Origin: Auriscalpium vulgare
Taxonomy: Eukaryota > Basidiomycota > Agaricomycetes > Russulales > Auriscalpiaceae
Assembly: GCA_019915015.1 (NCBI GenBank)
Contig: JAHBBC010000055.1
Coordinates: 42,670-106,669 of the forward strand
Direction of reading: 5' to 3'
Length of the DNA stretch: 64,000 nt
In this document: one piece after another, positions 35,442-46,489 of the stretch
How the letters are laid out: each line of letters opens with the position of its first letter
Position numbering within the stretch: position 1 is the stretch's first letter
Translations under genes and position numbers: made by a program
The notes under the pieces: model-generated
Seen by the model: the letters and a program-made list of their open reading frames with translations, nothing else
Told to the model about the DNA's origin: nothing
Databases searched by the model: none

Positions 35442-35567
35442 CTTGTAGTCACGCAGTTGCGAACAGCTTTCGAGGCCAACGTGTTTCGTTCCCGCACAAG
35501 CACAAGTACAAACCATAGCAAACTCGATCAATCCCTTTCTTTTTGCGACCCGTCAGGCAACTCGACC

Positions 35568-37876
35568 TCAACCGCCAACCCGGGTACCATCTTCCGCCGT
35601 ACACTGCCACCAGACCGCACACTGAGGGAAGATACCATTTGGCTCATTACCGGCATCCTTGAGCAGCAGCGCGACGACGCCATGCGTCGGGACCGCGTGC
35701 GCAGTGAAGTTCCTGACTGCAGTTCCGTTGTCTGTGTGCGTCCAGAGATCCTAGCAATGTCGAAGTGAGTCTCATCATGCAAGTGGCAATGACACAATGA
35801 CGATAGCGTACGCGCACGGAGTATTGCCTGCCTGCGCGAATCCAAGGCGACTCGGTCAGATTGAAAAACATGTCAGACGGCTCGTCGAGGGTGTTCAGCT
35901 GTCGGTGTGTTCAGTCACGCCTTCGGAGCCAATGTTCTGATCAGACGCACGAGCATAAAGACGGTGCCGCTCTGGCTTGGGCCACTCCAATATTGCGCGG
36001 GGTGAGTATCGTTGCTCGTCCAATCGGGCTAACGGGCACTAAGTAACGTGACCCCTAGATGTTGCTCGAGAACTCACATTGACTCCCCAGCGGAAGGGCG
36101 AAACGCTGGCGGCTTCAACGGGGTCCTGGTTGATCGCGAGGATCTCGTGATTGGTCAAAATGCCGAGGATGTCAGGTGTTATGGCGGAGAGCTACATGGG
36201 TTATATAAGTAAGCGATGTGCATCTTGCAGCTAGAGTCGCGTCCGTACATTCGTCCCGATTATAAGAGGCGACTTCATGAGTGCCCAGGCGGTGAAGTGA
36301 GACTTCGCTTCGTCAAATGTAAGGCCGCCGTTACCACTGGAAACAGACAGCGCCAATCAGGCGCTGCACAACTCGCGCAAAGACGATGGGCTTACAGCTG
36401 TAGCATGTCGAGATCGTTGCGGCCGTAGAAATTCGTCGCCTGTGTAATGAAGGAGTTGCTGTAGATACGTATCAGGGAGGCGCCTAATTTCAAATATATC
36501 AAACCTCGCCGTACAAGTTGATAATCGCCGCCAGGGATGGCCAATTTGGGCCAATGTCGCCGGTGGTCTATGTATAAGGGCTCAGCGACAGCACGATGGC
36601 TATATCACCGCTGTAAAGCACGTACCCGCCAGCTGTGTCCAAGCGTCGCCCCCCACCTAACGGGTTCTACTAAGCTACGTGTCGGATATGCGAGAAAAAG
36701 TGCCACTTACAGCCAAACTTGGCTCTGCAATCGGATATCTTGGTCAGTGTGTTCCATACGCTAGTCAATGTACTCACCCATCCCCATTCGCAGAGGGAGA
36801 AGACTATCGTTTTGCCCGTCTTCGCAAAGTTCGCCAAGGCCGTCGACATTTGCGCGTACTCTTTCCGGGGATCAAAGCGACATCAGCATATATTTACTTC
36901 ACCACTTCGATCGTCGCTTACTCCCGACAATGCCCTGACGCGTGATATCGTCGAACGGAACTAACGAAGTTTGTGGGGCTTGAGTTGAAGGCCGGCTAGA
37001 CCAGTTAAGCACGTACTAGCGCAGTTGTCGTACTTCAAGTAATCGAAGCCCCACTTCCCGAAAAGCGTTTCCGCATCTTGAGCTTCGTGATCGAAAGAGC
37101 CAGGGTACCCTGCGCAGGTGAACCAGCCGGAATCGCTATACTTAAGCAAGCGTCACGATTATTCATAGTAAGGAAGATGAGCGAGAGCATACTATTCCGG
37201 CCTTGCTGGAGAACATTGTTGATTGAGCAACTCGCAAAACGTCAGAAATGTGTCTCTACTCACAACCCAAGACCATGAATTTGATCCGTCAGGTTTTTCA
37301 TGCCGCTCTTGAACCGAGTCGTGTCTAGATATGAGCGAATTCAATCAGTATCATAGGCGTAGGTAAACAGACCAATACACACCTGCCACGAGCTCCCCAG
37401 TGGAGCTTCTGTTTTTCTCGGCCCAGCAGTCATCGATGTTGACATACTCATAGCCAGCCGCCTATAACAACTAGTCAGGACTTGGCGCACGATGCTCGAG
37501 AGAACGAAACGGTACCTGAAGCCCCAAGGACTTCATGAGCTTTGCGGTCGTGATAATGAGGTCTTCATCGATGTCGCACTGATAATTTCAGTCTGGTTAG
37601 TCATAGACGGACAGAGAACGTGCGTGAGTCACCTGGTATGCGTTCCATGCTGCAGAGAACTTAAGTTCAAGCAGAGTATCTGCGAAGTCGCTCAAAACTT
37701 ACTGTTGTAGGCCAGCGCTGAGATGCCGCAATTTCTATTCATGAGCTCGACATGAAGCCAGACGATACGCGAAGCAGCATACCTGGCAACCTGGCGACGC
37801 CATTGCTAAGACCATGCACTAGCCCCAGGCAGCACAGGAACCCAATTGAACCGGAGAGGGAAGAAAACGGTTTCAT
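35568..37876 (-). CDS. GH27 alpha-galactosidase, secreted
   Basis: Hydrolyses terminal alpha-1,6-galactosides of raffinose-type oligosaccharides and galactomannans. I chose the start at 37876, because [22 protein letters not shown] is a good signal peptide; ATGs at 37900, 37912 and 37921 are in frame. The gene is split by more than a dozen short introns, some exons being under 40 nt. Motifs in order: [64 protein letters not shown] (nucleophile Asp), [25 protein letters not shown] (acid/base Asp in RTTGDI), [23 protein letters not shown] and [13 protein letters not shown]-terminal beta domain contains [19 protein letters not shown]. No frame lesion was found despite the intron number. Confidence 0.93.
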
Positions 37877-38751
37877 TTTCGTCCGCGTCAGCGAAAACAT
37901 AGGACCTCCCATTTTCACCATCTTATATTCAACGAGCTCCTCTCCGGCTCCGCTAGGATCGGCGACCCCGGGCTGCCAGCGAAGCAAGAATCAATTGTCG
38001 AAGGTCACGCTGATACCCGTCTTACACGCGCACCTTCGATCTCATCCGACAGAACGTAGTTGCATCATGTGGTGGCAGGCATTGAGCTACAACAGGACGA
38101 AGGACCCTGTATGTATGCCCTGCGAGCAGTTGAGGCAGCCAGGGTGACGGGGGAGACGGTCACCAGGTCGCGGACGGTGTGTGGGTCGGACGGTATGGAC
38201 GTAGGGTGGCCGTATTTCAGAGCAGAGCAGAGCACGAGGGTCCCAGTCTTGCATCGCGAAGGTGGAGCCTCGCTGCACTAGTCGTAAGACGGCGGTTTTT
38301 TCTCGCAGGAATTGCCGGCCCTGGCTCGGATATTTTAGAAGAACATCATCTGCAGGCCGGGAGCGGTTGAGACGAATGTCCCGAACGAGCGGCGCCACGA
38401 AAGCTGTGGCGTTGTCTGCTGTAAAGCTAAGCATCGCGCGGCGTGCCTCGGAGTCACTCCAGCATGGACGGTGAGCACGTGTCCTGGCGGGCCGGTGTCA
38501 ACTGTCCAGGCTTGCTATGGCTCTATAGTGTTAGCAGGTGGACGCAGCTGAGGTCGATCGGTCCGGCTGTAGATTAGTTTACCGGCAGTTGGGAATGATG
38601 GTAGACCGGTCTACTGCGCGTATGTTGTGGATACATTAAGGTCGCTATCATACCTAGCCATCAAGAGAGCACCATGAGTATAAGGAGGCACCTAGAGGTA
38701 AAGATACGCACCTAGATAGCTAGATCTACAAATACTTTTGCCCGCAATTGT
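37877..38751. other. Intergenic, GH27 promoter and AC19 3' flank
   Basis: About 875 bp with no supported gene. A perfect 14 bp palindrome GTAGACCGGTCTAC lies at 38601-38614 and could be a dimer-binding site or chance. Confidence 0.5.
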
Positions 38752-39645
38752 TCAACTCTTCTCGTCCCACCTCACATAAGTGTCGTCCCGCAGACTCGCC
38801 TCATACGCCTTCTCAATGCTCTCAAACAGCGAGTCCAAGTCACTCAATGCGGTCAACAGGGCCGTCAGCGATGACAGGCCATCTAACACGGGATGTGCGT
38901 GTTGTGTTCAGAAGATATGCGTGAAGGGGGTAAGAGAGAGGCGGTGCGTACCATACATCTGTATTCGCAGCTGAATGAGATTTTCGGAGGGGTGGGGTGC
39001 GCTGTGAACGGAGGTGAGGGCTGAACAAAAGAGCTCGGAGAAGTGCGAGCGTCGAAGACCCGGTTGTTTGCGCAAGTAGGTCCACATGATTAGCCGAGCG
39101 CATACCCAAAGCCAAAGCGCTGGACAAAGCAAGCGTATGCACCACGCGTCCGAAGAGAATGGCTTGAACGGCAGAGCTCCGTGGCAGTCTAGGCGTTCCG
39201 CGCGAAGCCTGCAGCTATCACGAGGCGCGGGAAGGAACAATGGGGCCCGCGGTAGCAACACACGCGGTGAGCAGAATATAATGGCATACGCAGTTCGAGT
39301 TTCCGGTGGATAATAGAGCGGGAAATATCAAGCCGCGACTTCTCACCTGTATCCGCAGAATTCCACCTTCGGGCTAGGTATACGTCAGAGCATATTGTTC
39401 AGCGAGCAGGAGCCTAGACGTACTTCTTCATAATCATCCATCTGAGTGCGTTTCCTAACGTATGTGTCTCGTTGAAGATCTGGTACGTTGCGGCAGACAA
39501 GTCTGCTTCGGCGCCCTTCATCTGGAAGACACAAAAGGCGCAGGAGCGACATTGTATGCGGCGGAAGACTTCCCTGTCAAAGTAAGCCCTTCAGAGAGCG
39601 TGACGAGGCACTCACAATTCGAATCTTGGGGGTTGCCTCTGTCAT
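38752..39645 (-). CDS. RPC19: RNA polymerase I and III subunit AC19 (RPAC2)
   Basis: AC19 pairs with AC40 in the assembly platform of RNA polymerases I and III. Five exons (39616-39645, 39424-39521, 39347-39373, 38952-39001, 38752-38882) give 111 residues. Start 39645 gives MTEATPKIRI; joined to KGAEADLSAATYQI, it matches the family start. The hallmark NETHTLGNALRWMIMKN, PKVEFCGYSAPHPSENLIQLRIQMY spans three introns. The C-terminal helix ends LSDLDSLFESIEKAYE. Exons of 27 and 50 nt are tiny, and the third intron is 345 nt, far longer than others here. The gene is intact, and the family call is very secure from the motif. Confidence 0.93.
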
Positions 39646-40312
39646 TTTTGTTCGTGCAGGGAAGCGAGAGCCAGAAGCGAGGGCGACAAAAGGGCATTCC
39701 CTGATCGGGAGAGTGCAAACACGACCAAAGCTGCCCCGTTGTTGTTTAGCCTCCGGGTCCGTAAGTCCAGCACGCCCACAACTTGGACCTTCATTCCTTA
39801 TGGCAGTAGCATTCACAATAGGCCTGGGAGGAGACCGCTGCTGTCGTTGCGCAACACTGGGGAGACGACTGCAAACTCGCCAAGCGAACTGGCCAGGGCC
39901 GGGCCGCCGGACAATGCTGCGCGTCTCTTTTGTCACGCTCGCCTTTGCACAATGGGCCAGCGCTGCCCGCCCTGGCTCCCAGGAGAGTCACTGTCTGCTC
40001 AATGGACTATAGCCAGCCCGCTCTTCATTCTCCTGCCAGGGCGCGCTCCTTTCCGGGCATGTATAAAGATACACGCATATCACCGGTGCTTTCTCCATCC
40101 TCCTCAGCTCCTCTGCCAGTTGACCCGGAACACCGTCTCAGATACCCATCTCTTCTCATCTCATAAAAGGCAGGCCCTCGGGACCCAGGCGGACACCCAC
40201 TCACACTCTCCTATATCATCTTCACCCACACTTGTATCGACTACTCGTCTCGGACATCACATCATCACATACTCCTCCCTCTGCAACGCAATCTTCCACC
40301 ACCACTGTAGCA
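39646..40312. other. Divergent intergenic region AC19 / unknown gene
   Basis: It probably holds both promoters. TATAAAG at 40062-40068 lies about 250 bp upstream of the ATG at 40313 and is followed by a C/T- and CA-rich leader. No gene is seen. Confidence 0.5.
40062..40068 (+). promoter_or_regulatory. TATA box of the gene at 40313
   Basis: TATAAAG followed by a pyrimidine-rich leader of about 240 bp with no ATG in a good context before 40313. Confidence 0.5.
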
Positions 40313-40934
40313 ATGTCTTCCCCCACGCCCTTCTCCGAGCGTCCCACTCTTCCCCCCCTCCACACTCTCGGCCTTCCGGCGCCCGGCCGTCGCTCACCCG
40401 CGAAGCTTCCCGGCATCAATGAAATGTACGACGGTCATGAGCACAAGCTATCAGTGAGCACATACACATATAGGTTCCGGCGAGCCGTGTCTGATCGACG
40501 TCGTACAGCCAATTAATAATGTCCTGACGCCTCCAACATGGCAACATCGTGCACGACAAACCTCCGTCTCATCCGTAGCATCACGACTCTCCGCCTCCCC
40601 ACCGCCGTCATCCTCAGGATCGCCTCCGCCCTCCGCGCGGCTCCCCTCCGCCCCGACGGGCACCGCCCGCAACGGCCCGAAGGTCCGCATTGTCCTCACC
40701 GATTCGATCGACCACGCAGACGCCGTGCTCGTATATCCCCCGTATACGCACAGTCTGCCGATGCTCGGGCCGCTCGATAATGTCGACCCGACCAAGCCGC
40801 TCTTGGTCGTCGGCGCTGGCCTAGAACGCCTGCGCAAGGCCCCCAAGACGAACGTCCGCATGCACCCGTACCGTCTCGCACGGCCCTCGGACTCTCGGCG
40901 CGGCTCGACGGCATCGCTTCCCCCCACGAACTGA
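40313..40934 (+). CDS. Short conserved Agaricomycete protein, unknown function
   Basis: Exons 40313-40453 and 40509-40934 (55 bp intron) encode 188 residues. Layout: N-terminal FSERPTLPPLHTLGLPAPG, then KLPGINEMYDGHE, then HRARQTSVSSVASRLSASPPP (S/P-rich, likely disordered). The C-terminal block includes VRIVLTDSIDHADAVLVYPP, KPLLVVGAGLERLRK and RMHPYRLARP. From memory, similar short proteins with a PTLPPL...LGLP start and an MHPYR end occur in several copies in mushroom genomes; none has a function I know. It has no signal peptide or membrane segment. The strong TATA box and long leader suggest regulated, possibly high, expression. Confidence 0.7.
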
Positions 40935-42101
40935 TCCATTGTGTCGCTGCATACGCATAGTATACGCATGTCATTGAGGACATTGACGAATCGGACAGAC
41001 AATACGTGGATTACTTATACACATTCTCCGGAGCAGCCGGAGGGAGCGGGTGATGGCGCAACAACTGTATTTTTGGGATAAAGGTGTATTACTATACTGT
41101 TTTCATAATGTCTAATTGACGAGGTGAATGTCCCGGTCGTATGCAACGTTGAACTTCGCCGCCTTGAGATCACAATGGCTGGCCCAGAGTCTCCAGAGTT
41201 GGAGCCCAGACAGCCCGAGCTCCCCCGTTGTTGCCATGTAGATTGTACAATGGTCTCATTGTTGTACTTCGGCATACGCTCCACGCTGGACATATAGACA
41301 GTGGTCAGATAATTGTCCCAAGGTGTTGGCGCCGATCGTGCCGGGCTTACCGGGCGCGCGCGCGCTGGATGCCTCTTTTCACTCCTCCCCACATCCAGTA
41401 ACGGTATACCCGTTCTCTTGTTGGACATTCAGTCTGACGGCATATCGAATATGACGGTGCTTGGAACCGAACCTTTTGTCTCCTGCTCTCACTCAATTGT
41501 TGGCAAATGAAGACAATCACCTCGTCCTTGATGCTCTCTGGACAACGTTCACTCTGCGTCAATTCCATGCAAGAGGGATATTGTCGGTCTGAATTGGCGC
41601 ATGCGATCAATATCATTTGGAATAGTGGATGAAAGAGGAGAGTAGAGGAGAGTTCGCTGGCGATCGGTGCGCTTTCCCTGCATTTGTCTCGGTGCATGTG
41701 TCGCTCATCGCTGTCAGTCAGGATACCCGTCTGTCCACGGCTCCCCGGCAGTGACCCTCTTCGTTGACGTGTAGCTGCCCGTAGCTGGAAGTGCATACCG
41801 TATCGCCGGTCTCCGACAACCATGAATATTGAACGCGCAGCCTCCTCGTATACGGACACATGCAAGGGCACTCCCGCCTCCCGCAAGAAATTTCCGCGAC
41901 AAAGCCTGCCCAGCAGAACTGCTAGTCACTGCTACGCAAAAGACGACCGAAAACCGATCTGTCATCCGCGCGTCTATCTGCGCGGTATTCCCGGGGTGCA
42001 CGGGACAAAGAAAGGGGAGATGATGCCTGGGGTGGCTCTCCCATACTTACTCGCTTCCGGGAGCATTCACCTTCCCGAACGCCGTCGTCTTTCCTGCGTC
42101 C
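40935..42101. other. Intergenic, no supported gene
   Basis: About 1.2 kb. Minus-strand frames (e.g. 41347-41886) lack motifs and splice logic. TATTCCCGGGG near 41990 lies just before the BTB gene leader. Confidence 0.45.
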
Positions 42102-43322
42102 ATGTCGCCAGCCTCATCTGCCCCCACTGCACCACCCAAGCCCAAGGACGCGGGCGCGCCATTCAACAGCGCCGACGCCGACATCATCCTCCGCACGTGC
42201 GACGGCGTCGACTACCGCGCGCACAAAGTCATCCTGCGCCTCGCCTCATCTGTCTTTGCGGACATGTTCTCCCTCCCGCAGCCCGCCGACGAGGGCGTCC
42301 CCATCGTGCCCGTCACCGAGAACGCACGCGCCCTCGAACTCGTCCTTAGGTGGTGCTACCCCGTCGTCTCCCCGGACGTGCAAAGCCTCGAGGATATCCG
42401 CGCGTTCCTCGAGGTCTCGCGCAAGTACGTTATTGGCACGATGGATCGACATATCGAGCAGGCGCTTGCTGCGCTCGTGCAACAGGACCCGTGGGGCGCA
42501 TTCGATGTAGCGTCGACGTATGGTCTGCGCGGGGTAGCAGCGCAGGCGGCCGTTGCCTCGCTAAAGCGGCCGCTCGTGGACTTCTCCGCGTCTGACGACT
42601 CATTCCCCACAACCCCTGTCGCAGAGTCCGACCTTATCCGCCACTACGAAACGTGCCGGCGTGGGGTCCCCGCTGCGCATCTCCCCCAGTTCGACGAGCT
42701 CGTAGCCGCTACGGTCGCGCGCTATGCGCAGTCTGTTTTTGACGCCTACTCCCGTGGGGAGGTCCCCTGCACAGTCAAGACTCTTCCCAACGCGCAAATT
42801 TCGACGCCCGGCACCGCCTGGCCATCTGCGCAGTGTTATGCTGCCGCGGCGACGCAGCTCGTCATGTACCAAGTGCGCTGCAGTCGCGCGGTGCGCGACA
42901 TGATGGCGCGCCGCTCTTGGCTCTTCCAGCCGAGCACAAAGCCGTTCCTGGACCACTCGGACCGCATGCAGGACTTCATCTCCCCGTTCCCGCAGTGCAA
43001 GCACTGCTGGGTCTCGCAGCCGCTTGGCACGTACCGCATTTTTACGTACTACGCGCCGAACACAGTGTGGGAGTACTTGAAGAAGGTCGAGGACGCGCTC
43101 GTCGTGCGCCCGTTCCAGGACACGCTCGAGGGCGTGAAGCTCATGCCGGTGCCGTGCCAGCACTGCCGCAAGACGCGCGATTGGCACAAGTTTTTCGTTA
43201 TGGTCGACGAGATTGTCGCGAGGGAGCTGAAGGTGATCATTGGGAAGGTCTGTTGTACCTGTTATTGGCTATTGATGATGACCGACTATTATATACAGGT
43301 GCCATTGCCCTTATGCGAGTGA
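42102..43322 (+). CDS. BTB/POZ domain protein
   Basis: The BTB fold mediates dimerisation and often cullin-3 binding; fungal single-BTB proteins are mostly uncharacterised. Start 42102. Residues about 20-120 are the BTB: FNSADADIILRTCDGVDYRAHKVILRLASSVFADMF, then LVLRWCYPV. A BACK-like helical stretch follows (AFLEVSRKYVIGTMDRHIEQAL). The C-terminal part has CKHCW and CQHCRKTRDWHKFF cysteine pairs. A terminal intron (43248-43298, 51 nt, GT-AG, no stop) would end the protein IIGKVPLPLCE (389 residues). Retention gives 406 residues because the intron is a multiple of three. The gene is otherwise a single long exon. Confidence 0.9.
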   Translation: MSPASSAPTAPPKPKDAGAPFNSADADIILRTCDGVDYRAHKVILRLASSVFADMFSLPQPADEGVPIVPVTENARALELVLRWCYPVVSPDVQSLEDIRAFLEVSRKYVIGTMDRHIEQALAALVQQDPWGAFDVASTYGLRGVAAQAAVASLKRPLVDFSASDDSFPTTPVAESDLIRHYETCRRGVPAAHLPQFDELVAATVARYAQSVFDAYSRGEVPCTVKTLPNAQISTPGTAWPSAQCYAAAATQLVMYQVRCSRAVRDMMARRSWLFQPSTKPFLDHSDRMQDFISPFPQCKHCWVSQPLGTYRIFTYYAPNTVWEYLKKVEDALVVRPFQDTLEGVKLMPVPCQHCRKTRDWHKFFVMVDEIVARELKVIIGKVCCTCYWLLMMTDYYIQVPLPLCE

Positions 43323-43777
43323 ATATGATGTTTGCAGACGTGTACAGTATCCCCCGCAAGTCATAGTTGTCAAATTTCTCGAGCAAGCTGAGTTGGCATG
43401 TCTCAGACATGTCTTAACTTCTGTGCGTAAGTTCAAGAGACTAAGTGCGAAAGCAATCCGTGCTGGCGAGTTTCAGAGTACTACTCGCGAAATGTTTTCA
43501 CCTTCCATTCGAGGCTCGGGCAGAGTATTACGATTGACAGCTTGATATGACGGGATGCGCGTAAATCCGGCTTACCCACATGCGACTTCCCGCGCCCGCG
43601 CACCTCCGCGCACAGGCCAAATCGAACTTCGAATTCTCATGAAGGCTGTTGGTATACAGCCGAGCTCCTATATATATCAGATAGATGGTGCATGAGGGGT
43701 TTTGAGCGCAGCTACTACAAGACACCGTCACGACCTGGTCACGACGCACATCTTTCCCCGTTACTCCCTCTGTTGAC
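43323..43777. other. Intergenic, monooxygenase promoter
   Basis: CTCCTATATATATCAG at about 43665-43680 is a likely TATA box, about 100 bp before the monooxygenase ATG. No gene is seen. Confidence 0.5.
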
Positions 43778-46168
43778 ATGAAATCAGACTCTGTAGGTGT
43801 TGCTGTCATCGGCGCAGGGTAATCCATCATTGCATTCCACAATCCTGCAGTTCTGTGCGACTCACATCGATTGGCCAGCTTTGGGGGTCTTGGTGTTGGC
43901 ATTGCCTTGAAGCGTCAATGGGGGTACGAAGACTTCGTCGTGAGCATAGTTTCCTCGATCATCGTCCCTGGTAATTACTGACTGGTGTTCTGCAGATATT
44001 TGAGAAGGCCTCAGAGATAGGTGGAACATGGCGGGTACGCAGTGCAACATTGCATGCCCCTACTCTGCCGAGCTTACGTCATCTATTAGGACAACACCTA
44101 CCCTGTCAGCACGCCTTTCTGTGACAGGTTTCGTTGCTCATACCTGCTCAGGGATGCGGATCGGACGTCCCAATACACTGGTACTCGTACTCAACGGACC
44201 TAAAATCTGACTGGAAGCGCTCGCACGGCTCGCAAGCCGAGATTCAGCAATACCTCCTCGACATCACAGAGAAATATGCCTTACGTGCTCACTGCTTGTT
44301 CGACACCGCAGTCATATCTGCCAACTGGGATTCTTCGATCAGCCTCTGGCAGATTGTCACGGAGAACTTCAAAACTGGCAAGAAGACCACGACCACGGCG
44401 AAAATCCTGATATCTGCCGTCGGGCCGCTCTCGCAACCACATATCTCGTCGATCGCAGGAGCGGATGACTTTAAGGGCGAGACATTTCATTCAGCGCAGT
44501 GGAGGCACGACGTTGTTCTGCATGCCAAGAGGGTTGCCGTGATTGGAAATGGTTGCTCTGCGTAGGTCTCATCACTGTCTAACTCACGAAGCATTGCCTA
44601 CGTATATGCAGAACTCAGCTGGTGCCCGTAATCTCTGAAGACCCGGCCGTGAATGTCGTCAATTTTTGCCGCACGCCCATGTGGCTTGTCCCGGGGTATG
44701 TCTCCCCTCCTCGCCCACCTGGTGTAGCACCTGACAACTTCATCTAGGATATTCCCGCGTATCCCGAACTGTCTAAATGGATCTTTACGCATATCCCCTT
44801 TGCCATGCGCCTACACCGTAACAAGATCATGTTCCAGGTTAGACAGCCTTTCTGCCATGAACTACTCAGATCTGAATGTCTCTTGCACAGTATGACATAC
44901 GTTTTCTACTTTTCCGAGGCAAGACCAATTTCCTGACCCGCGGTCTTGCCAAAGTGTGTTGCGAGTGCTTATTCGGGCTTGGATTCTGCTGACTTTTGTC
45001 GAGTCGCAAACGAAGTACATCAAGCAAAGAGCTCCGAAGGAGTATCACGACAAGATCATACCGACGTATCGTGAGTCTCTTTCATACTCACCGCTTCTCT
45101 TCGCGTGTTGTTGACGCGTCCTGTCTCAAGCTCCTGGATGCAAGCGGCTTGTTAGAGACACGAACTACCTGGCCAGTTTACATAGGCCGAATGTGAGCCA
45201 GAATTGGGACGGCATCGCCGCCGTTACAGAGAATGGATTGCGCTTGAAGACAGGTACGCCTTCTACCTTAGTAATGCGAGCAGCATTGTCAACCTTCGTC
45301 CCACAGGCGAAGAGGTTCCGTTTGATGTGATCATCTACGCGACTGGCTTCGTCACTGTCAGTTCTACAGCCAGCTGCGTTTTTGACTATGTGTTCACCAT
45401 GTCGTAGGAGAAATTCCCCGTCACAATCAAGAACACCCACTCAGAGACGGTAAATGAGTATTGGGAGCGCCACGGCGGCCCTGCAGCGTATCTCGGCACC
45501 ACCCTTCCTACTTTCCCGAATTTTATCATCATTGAAGGTGCGTTCGTTCCTCCAACCTTGCCAGCCTGCTGCTGCTTATCAGGCGAGCCAGGTCCGAACA
45601 CCGCCACTGGCCACGCCTCTGTGATCTTCACCGAGGAAACTCAGGTACGCCCCGCTGCGTACCTTCCCCACACATCCGCTCACAGCTCCTTCCACAGATC
45701 AATTACGCTCTCCAGCTTATGAAGCCTGTTCTCTCCGGAGATCTCGCGAGCTTCGAGCCAACCGCCGCGGCCAGCGACGCGTACAACTCGGACCTCCAGC
45801 GGCGGCTCGATGCGTCGGTGTGGACGCAGTGCGCGTCGTGGTACCGCGTGGGCGCACAGGGAAGGATCTTCAGCGTGTTTCCTGGGCCGGTGGCGTTGTT
45901 CTGGTGGTGGTTGCGCGCGCCGCGCTGGGGCGACTACACGCTCACGGGGAAAGGCAAGGCCGCGTGGGAGCGCCGGCGCAAGGTGAAGAGCGTGCTGTGG
46001 TGGTTGGGCGTGCTCGGGCTCGTGGGTGCCGGCCTTCATGGGGTGGGGTTGCGGCGCGCGGGGATGTCGCTCCCAGGTGAAGGCGTGTGTGCCGAGGCGG
46101 TTCGACGGGTTGGGGGTTTCGTAGGCTCAGTCAGTTCGAGCCTGAATCAATCGCGTCTGCGAGCGTGA
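43778..46168 (+). CDS. Baeyer-Villiger-type flavin monooxygenase, one frame break
   Basis: An FAD/NADPH class B monooxygenase that would oxidise ketones or similar substrates; substrate unknown. Start 43778. It is multi-exon. The FAD Rossmann motif GAGFGGLGVG spans the first intron. Then [31 protein letters not shown], the BVMO fingerprint [11 protein letters not shown] (FxGxxxHxxxW), the NADPH motif [10 protein letters not shown] and the late YATGF. The C-terminus adds a hydrophobic segment ([19 protein letters not shown]), suggesting a membrane tail. In the exon near 44750-44830 the conserved reading [22 protein letters not shown] lies one frame off from the preceding VPGIFP. That implies a single-base difference near 44757. 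All other joins are in phase. Confidence 0.85.
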
Positions 46169-46489
46169 TTTAGGTATCACTGGATATGTAATACTTGTTC
46201 TGTGCTCAACGCCGACTGTCCTTCGACTGACCGCAGCTACTCGCCATCGCCGCAGTCACCGTGCTGTGGCCCAAATCTTGTCCACAGCATGCGCCTGCGT
46301 ACCTCCGCGAGTAGTATCTAGCACAAGATGTCAAACAATCGGCACGTGGCAGACAGCATCTTCACAAGTCGTTTGCTGTCATTGAACGCTTTGTGGGCCA
46401 GGGAGTCATTACAGTGAGGGGAAGAGAAGTAGGTCATACAGTACTGTAAGGATGGTTGGCGGTCGAGTGACAAAGACATATGAGCACAT
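46169..46489. other. Intergenic between convergent genes
   Basis: 3' flanks of the monooxygenase (+) and proline-rich gene (-). Nothing else is seen. Confidence 0.5.

Noticed and set aside
38601..38614. Perfect palindrome GTAGACCGGTCTAC
   Set aside because: Only one copy seen and no link to a gene start; one 14 bp palindrome in a window this size is not compelling.
33107..46168. A secondary-metabolite cluster (P450, BVMO, hydrolase, GH27)
   Set aside because: No synthase, cyclase or transporter is present, and AC19, BTB and other core genes are interspersed; proximity looks incidental.
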